Under the pieces are notes generated by a model, which saw nothing but the letters and a program-made list of their open reading frames with translations, had not been told where the DNA came from and did no database searches. A stretch of DNA of 64,000 bases from Schizochytrium sp. TIO01 (taxonomy: Eukaryota; Sar; Bigyra; Thraustochytrida; Thraustochytriidae): contig SMSO01000007.1 of the NCBI GenBank assembly GCA_004764695.1, positions 2,363,270-2,427,269 on the forward strand, in the 5' to 3' direction. The position numbers and the translations under genes are program-made. Every line of letters starts with the position of its first letter. Position 1 is the first letter of the stretch. Below, in pieces: positions 23,800 to 32,112 of this stretch.

Positions 23800-26700
23800 C
23801 TAGGTTCCATTTTTCTGCAGGCTGACGTTATAGCTAGAATGCCATCGCATGAAGCAAGACTGCTGCTCCTCTTGGTCGCGAAACACCTTATGCAGTGGAA
23901 CTTTGCACAAGGAGCACACTGATGTTGCCTGACCACCACAAACTACACATGTTTTCATTTTGGGACGAGCGACACCATTGGTTTCTGTGAAGCCAATTTT
24001 TTTGATATCATGTGGAAGCCCTCGGTTCCTTCTAATAGCACGAATTGCTGGCCGATTGAAAAAGCTACGACGAGCCTTTCCACGCTTTGGAGCTTTATTC
24101 ATAATCTCCTCTGCCTCGGAGAGAGCAATTTTCTGTAATTGTTGTTCAGAAAGCTTGTCAAGGTCGTCGTCGGGATCGATCGTAAAGGAAAGATTTTGTG
24201 ACCGCGTCTGGTCCTGCTCGTCCTGCTCGTGTTGACCCTGGTCATGTTCCTGGCCAGGAACTTGAAGTTGTTGTTGTTGCTGCTGCTGCTGCTGCTGCTG
24301 TTGTTGTGGTGGTGGTTGCTGTCGTTGCGCTTGTCCACGGGTTTGTATTGTTGTGTGAGATTGCGACTGAGCGTGGTGCTGATGATGATGACCAAAAGCA
24401 TGCTGATGAACAGAAGATCCAGAATATATAGCTCCAGAAGCATGTGTTCCCGTAGCAGCTCGAAGCTGCGCAACTACTAGATCAAGAGCAAATTGACGTC
24501 TTTGCGACGAGGTAGGCAAGGGTGACCCTGTATGCGAATTCGTATGCATGGAAAGAGCTTGTACAGTCACCACAAGAGCTTGCAACACAGATACAACCCT
24601 CAAATCCCCTTCAGTTGATGACATGGTTGCGCTCAGAGCATCTAAACTCTTGAGAACTTCCTCCGAGCTTTGCTCAGCACCTTCATAGCAACACTGCGCA
24701 AGACTTGCAAACGAGCTCACAGGCATAAGAGGTTGGCCACGATCCCAAAAGAGAATCTTGTCATTCAATGCCCTCCACAGACGAAAATTACGCAGTAAAG
24801 AGTTCGATGAAGACCTCAACTCAACAGGTACTGCTGGAGTGCTCCCAGGCTTGCTGTCAATCGCCCACTTACAAAGATCTGCAAACGGGTGAACAGCTCC
24901 AAGAAAGGCTTGTTTTGCATCCTTAGAAATATTCACAATGACTGCTCGAAAAACATCAATCTCGTCATACTGAATAAATAGAGCATAGTCTGTATCCAGA
25001 ACAGTCGCTTGGTGAAGCAACGTTGTACGACAATCTTCTGGGATATACGACCACCACGAGGTAGAACCAACATGATCAGCTATGAGCTCGTTCGGCGTCG
25101 CACTCCGCTGTTTGTCTGTACCAAGCCGGTTGCGAGTAATGCAAACAGGGGCAAGCTCACCTTCATCACTTGGAGCTTGAGGATGAGCCACAAGAGCTAC
25201 CAAATCCGGTGTTGAGCCCAAGTATGGGTAACTATGACTGACAAGGAGACCCGTCTGGAAGACTCCACGGCACCAAGGTTTACGTTTGAGTAGCTCTCGA
25301 GTGTGAGTAATTTCACTTCGGCGGTTATTCATATTCATTCCATGCAACCAGTCATTTACAAGAAGGCCAGCAGCTAAATGGACGTCCACGTTATTCCTTC
25401 CTTCTCTTATGGTATTCGTGACAAATTGTTGTGAATGTTTGTCGTGCAGGATGAGTTTACGGGATACGGTCTCGTTCACTAGGTACTGGCGTAAGACCTG
25501 CCAGTCTAGATACCCAGAAATAACAGTGATGGGAGCTACAGAGCGCCGCAAATCTCGTTCTATTGTTGTAGCCACAGTTTGACGAGAATAATTCGAATGA
25601 TCCGAGGCGGTCGCAAACAAATGCGCCGCAGCTTCCAACGGTCTAAGCTTTTGAAAACGAAGAGCTAAATGATCAGAGTGTCCAGAATCTATCATCTCAA
25701 CCCCTTGGTCTATGTACCACGCAGAGGGTTCCACTGAGTTTGCTACTTGATAGGCAGATAAGCAGATGGGTGCTGAGTCTTGCGTATCCCAAGAACGATA
25801 GTGACGCTGGCATCGATGTAGTTGAACGCCGCTATATTCAGTAGATACAGAGGGACTGGGGAGAACAGGAGTATGTTTAGAAAGTTTTGCAAGAGTAGAA
25901 ACGTGCCCAAAGATCCAAGACTGCCAAAGATCGCGGGTTAGAGATTCGCTGAAAATAAGTAGTGAGCCCATCTTTGGCTCAAAACTTTGCAGAAGTACAT
26001 GTCCTGCAAGAACTGCCTCTTCTTTTCCATATTCAGTTTGCGGCAACCCCTTTTCAAGAGATGAAGGAGGAGGAGGAGCAGATAGTCCGAGCTGGCTCTG
26101 GCTTGAACAAGGGTAAACACTCACTACAGCTTGTAGTGTTGCATCATATAAGCACATAAGGTTACCCTGTTTAGCCCTTAGCAAACCATACGAGCCAAAC
26201 TCCGTCGACGTAATCTTACGAATTATCTGAAAAGCCTGCTTAGAAAATTGGTGCACGAGTGCCTCGCACTCACTAGCATTAGATGACCAGTACGGAAATT
26301 CGACTGCATTCAGTAACTCAATAATTCGTGCCTTAGAAGACAACAGTTGGCTATCATTGGTCAATTTGGCTAGCATATCAAAGCTGGTATCAATGGGAAA
26401 CCCGAGTAGTTTTATACCAAGATAAATATAAATGAATTGCATCATCTCGTTGCGTAAACACTGCCTTTTGCGGTCTTGTCGCAGCTTGTGGTTAACGAGG
26501 TCTTGTAGAACGCCTATTGAGCCTGCAATGAGAACTTCGAAGATACTTCCAGGCGTTCGAGAGCCAAAATCAAATTCGGGTTCATGCTGATGATGTTGGC
26601 TCAGGAGAAGACTAGGCTCTGGTATTGAACCAAGAATATTTGGGTGTTGACTACTGCTGAGGATCGACGCAAGGTTAATCCGAACGGCGTCAATGTGTTT

Positions 26701-27291
26701 TGCATTTCGATCACCAAGAACATGTAGTCTTAGACTGTCCTCTTCGTAGATGTCGAATATGTTTGGCCCCGGATCATTTACTGTAGTTCTTTCTTGAAGA
26801 ATCCAATGTTCCTCGATAGGGGTTGCTCGCTTCAAAAAATGGTCCACGTTACCAATAAAATTTGAGCCTAGAACACCAAGTTTTGACCCAGCACCCAAAG
26901 AGCGCATTTCAGAATAAGATACACTAGACCCATTGCCCATGTTTGAAGAAAGTCTTGAACTCGAGCTTGGAAATGTAGAGTGAGTCAGCCCTGACTGACT
27001 ATTCGCACCGGAACTGCTAATCTTACTCAGATTTCCAGTTGCATTTGCACTAGTGCGCCCATTTACATTGTTGGTAATCGCAGGCTCTACCGTAGAGCTG
27101 ATCGTGCCAGAATTTATATGGTTGACTCTTAAGTGAGCTTCCTGGTGTGCATTAATCGAGTTATTACCGAGCTTGTCTTCGTTTGCAGCATCTTCTGTCA
27201 AAGAGTCTGCGGCAAGAACGCCGAGGCTATCGATACTGGTCAAAGGCGGCACCGAAGGGTCATGGCGAGCTCGCTTTCGTGACTCGCTCAT
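23800..27291 (-). CDS. PiggyBac-derived protein with YqaJ-like segment
   Basis: A 1163-aa frame. Residues 1-150 are Ser/Asn-rich and disordered. About 250-335 resembles the N-terminal part of piggyBac-type transposases (NEMMQFIYIYLGIKLLGF). About 635-700 resembles YqaJ-type nucleases: a WLHGMN segment, then GLLVSHSYPYLGSTPD with Asp696, but the E-x-K that should follow is not visible (it reads VCITRNR). A pure poly-Gln run of 13 sits at about 996-1008. The C-terminus is a piggyBac-style zinc finger (C1115, C1118, C1126, C1129, H1134, C1146, H1151). I do not see the three catalytic aspartates of an active transposase. The intact frame with degraded catalytic parts suggests a domesticated, DNA-binding host gene. 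The frame extends five codons upstream from a TTG, so I start at the ATG at 27291. The zinc finger is the strongest match. Confidence 0.75.
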   Translation of the reverse strand: MSESRKRARHDPSVPPLTSIDSLGVLAADSLTEDAANEDKLGNNSINAHQEAHLRVNHINSGTISSTVEPAITNNVNGRTSANATGNLSKISSSGANSQSGLTHSTFPSSSSRLSSNMGNGSSVSYSEMRSLGAGSKLGVLGSNFIGNVDHFLKRATPIEEHWILQERTTVNDPGPNIFDIYEEDSLRLHVLGDRNAKHIDAVRINLASILSSSQHPNILGSIPEPSLLLSQHHQHEPEFDFGSRTPGSIFEVLIAGSIGVLQDLVNHKLRQDRKRQCLRNEMMQFIYIYLGIKLLGFPIDTSFDMLAKLTNDSQLLSSKARIIELLNAVEFPYWSSNASECEALVHQFSKQAFQIIRKITSTEFGSYGLLRAKQGNLMCLYDATLQAVVSVYPCSSQSQLGLSAPPPPSSLEKGLPQTEYGKEEAVLAGHVLLQSFEPKMGSLLIFSESLTRDLWQSWIFGHVSTLAKLSKHTPVLPSPSVSTEYSGVQLHRCQRHYRSWDTQDSAPICLSAYQVANSVEPSAWYIDQGVEMIDSGHSDHLALRFQKLRPLEAAAHLFATASDHSNYSRQTVATTIERDLRRSVAPITVISGYLDWQVLRQYLVNETVSRKLILHDKHSQQFVTNTIREGRNNVDVHLAAGLLVNDWLHGMNMNNRRSEITHTRELLKRKPWCRGVFQTGLLVSHSYPYLGSTPDLVALVAHPQAPSDEGELAPVCITRNRLGTDKQRSATPNELIADHVGSTSWWSYIPEDCRTTLLHQATVLDTDYALFIQYDEIDVFRAVIVNISKDAKQAFLGAVHPFADLCKWAIDSKPGSTPAVPVELRSSSNSLLRNFRLWRALNDKILFWDRGQPLMPVSSFASLAQCCYEGAEQSSEEVLKSLDALSATMSSTEGDLRVVSVLQALVVTVQALSMHTNSHTGSPLPTSSQRRQFALDLVVAQLRAATGTHASGAIYSGSSVHQHAFGHHHQHHAQSQSHTTIQTRGQAQRQQPPPQQQQQQQQQQQQQLQVPGQEHDQGQHEQDEQDQTRSQNLSFTIDPDDDLDKLSEQQLQKIALSEAEEIMNKAPKRGKARRSFFNRPAIRAIRRNRGLPHDIKKIGFTETNGVARPKMKTCVVCGGQATSVCSLCKVPLHKVFRDQEEQQSCFMRWHSSYNVSLQKNGT
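24268..24306 (-). repeat. Poly-Gln tract (CAA/CAG)13 inside a gene
   Basis: Thirteen consecutive glutamine codons in the piggyBac-derived protein. The central eight are CAG and the ends are CAA. A His/Gln-rich stretch lies just upstream in the protein. The length is probably variable between strains. Confidence 0.9.
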
Positions 27292-28625
27292 GGGGAAACG
27301 GTACAACGCGAGTAGCTTAGACTCTTACTGTTCGCAGCGCCCTTGGACAGTTCTTTGGTCGAGGCACAAGTGGATGAACTTCAGACAGTTGATCAACTGG
27401 TCAGCAAAATATGAAAGTGAATTGAACGAGACTGAAAAGTAACCGGAGCGCGCAAGTGCAGGACTGGTACCTAGAGCCAGGAACTGCTACGACTTGATTG
27501 CACTTTGCTGTTGTATAATATTGCTGCTGACTTTCAACATGGCAAGACTCACTCTACTTAGAACTCATTTTCAACTTTGTATGCAAATGGCTCGACTGTC
27601 TTTTCTAATAAGTCTCCCAGCAACTTGCTACCTAGGTGGTACTAGTAGAGCCTATGCATTAGTTAGCCGAAAGTAGGGCAGCTGGCCCCTGTATTTGTGC
27701 TTGAAAATGGCGTTCCTGCTAAGACGCATGCTCGTTTCAATTTATTCAATCAACGTAGCTACATTTTCCAGGATAAGCGATTGATACTAGCTAGCTTCAC
27801 ATATGGATGAAGAGCAAAGCCTTGAACACATCACGCAATCGATGAGAATCCCAACAAGTTGCTAGTCCTTATTTCTTTGAAGTATCTCAGGCTGCCGTGC
27901 AACCAGAACTCAAGAGGGAAAATGTAGAAACTCGAATAGCAGAAGATTTATACAAATGAGATAGTTTCGAGAAGATTATGACCAAACTGCACAGAGTGTT
28001 TATTGCAAGAGGTTATGTAGTATTCAATAATTTTTGTGAAATCTAAAATTAATAGATTATGCGTTATTCTCCAGTTTCCACGTACATGCGAAATCTAGTT
28101 TTGCGAATTAGCAAACAGCAAGCTGCTGCTGTGATTTCATTTCGCACAAGTACCAAACATTCTATCGTTCTACTAAGTTTTGTTAACTTTCATTACTTTT
28201 CTTGTAGATTTGTAGGTTATGCATGAAGCTGCATTTTGACAAGAAACAAGAAGAAATAATAGATATAGCTAAGATTTAAACATTTAGAAAATGCGCGATT
28301 CATTCAGCCTCTTGCAAGCTTGAGGTATATCGAAATGCAAAATTTGTGCAAGAGCGTAATCCCAACTTCAACTACTTAATGAAATAGTACCTACTCCTAA
28401 CTGCTAACTACTTACTGTAGATACATCTATTTTTATGAACAAACTCTAAATGGGCACTGATGGGAGGAAGCGGATAGGGTTCATTGCGAAGCAACGCTTC
28501 GCACGGACTTACCATTTAAAGCCATTTCTGCAAGAATATAGGTGTTGCAACCCTTGTTGCTGTTGTTCTCTAAACGCGAGTGCGTGAGTGGCCCAAGGTT
28601 AAAAAAAAAAAGACTCACACTCATC
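27292..28625. other. Divergent promoter region
   Basis: 1.3 kb between the starts of the piggyBac-derived gene (-) and the polycystin-like gene (+). Both promoters must lie here. AT-rich in the middle (27950-28300). No repeat or other gene is evident. Confidence 0.5.
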
Positions 28626-31550
28626 ATGGCAACTTCTGGAGCATCTCCAAATATTAGACCTCCAGAACTTCGCGAAAGCGCTTATGAAGAAAGTCGGCGA
28701 GAGCGCGAAGGGTATCGCCGGCGATTCCAGGATGAAGACACCCCAGCAGAGTTTCGCTACAAGTTTCTTGACCAAAAATTGGCGGTTCGCATGCTGCTGA
28801 GGACTCGGAGGAGACGCATACTTGTGCTGGAGTGCGCTGCTTATACAATATTAGTGGGCTTTTACTGCATTTATCTCTTTGCGTTCATGTCGCTTCCAGA
28901 CTCGTACTTGTATAAACGTCTCTTTGCACAGACACTTGCGACTAAGCCGTTTAACTTTGAAAGAGTCTTTTACCGATACTCTCCCGGTGGTGGCGAAACT
29001 CCTTCGGAACAGTGCACCCTGCCGCTTAAAAGTGCGAGCGACGTCTTCACAAGTAGCACTGCACAGAACAATTCAATTCCTTGTCTCCAAGGAATTCAGT
29101 CGCTTACATTTGCAGAGATTCAAGATGTGGACCATACATATAGCTGGCTGCAGTTCGTTCTACTTCGATCACCCCTTTTTGTGGGTGGTGAAGACCGATC
29201 TCAAGTTTTTGTCACTATGACAGCTTCTTTAGAGGGCCAAAGCGAAGACGATAGTCGTACGACACTAATAATGCCTGACAACTCGTTTATTCCGGTAGGC
29301 GCGGTTCGCCTGCGACAACTTCGCGTAAAACGGGCCCCATGCTCCAATGATACAGTATTCGAAGGCCAGACTTGTAATTTACCATTCAGCGAAGCAAATT
29401 TGAACACATCCGATATAGTGGGTACCTCCTCAGGCCGACTGTATTCCTTCCAAAGTGCGGATGACTTGGCTAAGGCAAGCTTTTCAGCTTCAAACATTGC
29501 GAGCGAGGTCAACCTCGACTCTGGAAAGCTTAATGCGCCAGACACATATCAAGGCATTCTGGAGAATTACCCTGGCTCCGGGTACGTGATTGATATTGAG
29601 GGTGGAAATGGAACAATAGCAACCGAAACATTTGAACAACTGCAAATGGACCGCTGGATCGACGAAAGTACAGTTGCTTTATTTGTTTCGTTTACGGCTT
29701 ATGCTGTCAATTTAGATACTTACATACACCAAACATTTCTTGTAGAGCTGAGTTCATATGGCCTTACTGCTACAAGCATGGAGACACGCCCGTTCAAACT
29801 ACTAATTTCTCAAGATGGTGCATGGGCTTTGGAGATCTTATTGATGACTCTTTCAAGTGTGTTATTGGTTTTAATATTTTATTATCACTTTTGGCCTGCT
29901 TTGCAAACATCTCGATCGATCACAAGCTTACTTCTCGGGTGGGATATGTATGATGTTTTCAACTTATCTATGGTGATTGCGTCAGTAGCTGTACGAATGA
30001 CTCTACGAACATCTAGCACGGCACAGCTTGCAACAAAAGAGGCAACACTTGTCTCCCTGATGACAGAAAATCGTCGTGTTTACCCTGCAGTGTATGAGAG
30101 TTATTCACGAGTATTAGTTAAAGCGCAAATGCTGGCTGGGTGGTCTCTCGTCATTTGCTTTCTCAAGTACTTTAAGTACGTGGACATGAATAAGCGGTTC
30201 AGCATTGCACTTGCAAGTCTTGTGGAAAGTCGAACTCGGTTGGCTGGTTGGCTTGTATTTACTGTGATTGTAATTCTTGGCTTGACATTCTTTTGCATGT
30301 TTGCTTATGGATTTTATTCATTACGATTTGCAGAATTTTCTGAGTCTTTGACTAGTTTGCTTCTCTTTATGGTGCAAATTTTTGGGGAGGGATTTGACCA
30401 TCTTTCTGGAAGCGATGCTGCTACCTCATCAAGTTGGAGTTCCTTGAGCTTTGTTGCTTTACGCTATGGAACTACAGGGCTGCCGATGAGTCTTTCTGCG
30501 TTTGAGGTAGTGGACAAATCGTATTCAATTCCTCTTGCACAGAGCCTATTTTTTTCAATTTTACTTGTGGTTGTAGTGATCATTCTTGTGGCTAATATGT
30601 TTCAGGCCATTCTGATTTTAGGCTATCAAACAGTGGCTCACCAGGTTCAAGAAGATGAAAATCTGCGCAAGGAGCAGCGCGAGGTTCTTTTACGTAGTCA
30701 AAGAATGTTAAATCAGAGTTGGTTAAGACGCCAAGTCAAAGAACTAGGCCGCATGCTACGATTTCGAGAGCATGCTCGGATTATCAACCAATTACAATCA
30801 GCCCCTGAAGCCCGAGCACGTAATCTTCTGTCATACGCAGAGGTTCGACGTCTTGTAGGAGAAATCGTGACCACTGATTCCCAAAGAGCATCAGAAATAG
30901 CCTATGAGCTAATGTCCCTGTATCAGACTACACTGTCTAGGATTGATGATGCTGTAATTTTGTTCCAGGATCGTGCAATTGCCTTACGGGAGGGCCGTTT
31001 GCACGAGAAGTTAGATCCTTCCGAGCTCCCTGTGATAGACCCTTCCCAAGGCTTTGACGCTGCTCAAGCAGAGCTGTGGCGTAGGGATCTCCAGTCCGGT
31101 GAGCTCCTTCAATCAATGCTATTAGTACATAGTTTGCAACTAGAGGCCTCATCAAAGCATTTCAAGAAGGATTTGGATCAAATTCTGCAGGGTGAAAGAG
31201 ACCACCGGGAGCTGTGCATCAATTTAGAGACAGCAATGCACGAACTCCAATCGAAGGAAATTGCGAAAAAGGGTGATATTCGTACATCACAGGACCCATA
31301 TGAAGCTCGGCCTGGATCTATTGTGGAGGTTCGAATTGATGGTTTATTTGATGCTCATTTTGTCAGTCAAGGCGGACACCATACATACCTGGGTTGTTAC
31401 CCTACACGTAGTGCTGCACAAGGTGCCATTGAAGACATGGCGGTTCGAGCCACGATGGAAGATGCTCAAACTCTTCGACTTCGTAATGTAAGTCGCGAAT
31501 CTGGTGCTACTTCTCCTCCCGGTTCTATATCATATCATGATGGGGAATAG
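28626..31550 (+). CDS. Polycystin-2-like (TRPP) cation channel
   Basis: This 974-aa protein has the layout of polycystin-2 channels, which pass Ca2+ and other cations, often in cilia. A basic N-terminus (1-64) leads to TM1 at about 65-88. A roughly 310-residue extracytoplasmic loop with paired Cys (C130, C153, C239, C250) and several N-x-S/T sites matches the polycystin/TOP domain. TM2-TM5 are near 400-424, 441-460, 497-518 and 539-565. The pore segment ends in IFGEGFD (585-591), where polycystins carry an LGD-type filter. TM6 is at 640-666. The cytosolic tail (670-880) is charged and coiled-coil-like. Residues about 903-940 (FDAHFVSQGGHHTYLGCYPT, then AAQGAIEDMA) resemble an AP2/ERF-type domain, which is unexpected. 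The ATG at 28626 (ATCATGG) is preferred over the upstream GTG frame. The channel call is secure. Confidence 0.88.
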   Translation: MATSGASPNIRPPELRESAYEESRREREGYRRRFQDEDTPAEFRYKFLDQKLAVRMLLRTRRRRILVLECAAYTILVGFYCIYLFAFMSLPDSYLYKRLFAQTLATKPFNFERVFYRYSPGGGETPSEQCTLPLKSASDVFTSSTAQNNSIPCLQGIQSLTFAEIQDVDHTYSWLQFVLLRSPLFVGGEDRSQVFVTMTASLEGQSEDDSRTTLIMPDNSFIPVGAVRLRQLRVKRAPCSNDTVFEGQTCNLPFSEANLNTSDIVGTSSGRLYSFQSADDLAKASFSASNIASEVNLDSGKLNAPDTYQGILENYPGSGYVIDIEGGNGTIATETFEQLQMDRWIDESTVALFVSFTAYAVNLDTYIHQTFLVELSSYGLTATSMETRPFKLLISQDGAWALEILLMTLSSVLLVLIFYYHFWPALQTSRSITSLLLGWDMYDVFNLSMVIASVAVRMTLRTSSTAQLATKEATLVSLMTENRRVYPAVYESYSRVLVKAQMLAGWSLVICFLKYFKYVDMNKRFSIALASLVESRTRLAGWLVFTVIVILGLTFFCMFAYGFYSLRFAEFSESLTSLLLFMVQIFGEGFDHLSGSDAATSSSWSSLSFVALRYGTTGLPMSLSAFEVVDKSYSIPLAQSLFFSILLVVVVIILVANMFQAILILGYQTVAHQVQEDENLRKEQREVLLRSQRMLNQSWLRRQVKELGRMLRFREHARIINQLQSAPEARARNLLSYAEVRRLVGEIVTTDSQRASEIAYELMSLYQTTLSRIDDAVILFQDRAIALREGRLHEKLDPSELPVIDPSQGFDAAQAELWRRDLQSGELLQSMLLVHSLQLEASSKHFKKDLDQILQGERDHRELCINLETAMHELQSKEIAKKGDIRTSQDPYEARPGSIVEVRIDGLFDAHFVSQGGHHTYLGCYPTRSAAQGAIEDMAVRATMEDAQTLRLRNVSRESGATSPPGSISYHDGE

Positions 31551-32112
31551 GAGCTGTCAACCTCGAAAACTCATGAGAGCATTTGGGCGTTCAAATTCTG
31601 TGATATTGTAAAATATTGCGCATCATACTGCGACTTTGTAAAGTAATGAAATTTATATGTGCTTTCTGTGTTTATTTTCCACGAGGCTATGCGTATCTTA
31701 CATGTCTTGTGGTACATTCTCTTAGCACTTTCACTTATTCCAATTTTTATGTAATATTTTAAATGAAGATTATGTCTATAAATAGACAAAATAGGTGCAG
31801 TGAAAACTTTACTGTTTGTAAGATCTCTTCAACATGGAATTTTAACTAGAGTTAATTTGGTGTAGTAGGATATAGTTTCGAGTTTCCAGAATGAAAGATA
31901 TGGTTTGAAAAATTATTGTACGAAAGGGAGTCGAGTATGTGCATTACACTCGATCAAAAACCAGGCATTGTCCCACTGGATTTTTAGTCTCGGATGGACT
32001 GGAGTGTTAGTTTTGCGGAACTTTGAGATGGGTAATATGGAGTAGGCACGTATGCTTGTATGTGGTTGTAGACAGAGTTTTCCTATTCGGGAGATGACGG
32101 GGAAGCTGAAAT
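31551..32112. other. Intergenic between convergent genes
   Basis: 562 bp shared by the 3' ends of the channel gene and the reductase-cyclase gene. AT-rich, with nothing else recognised. Confidence 0.5.
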
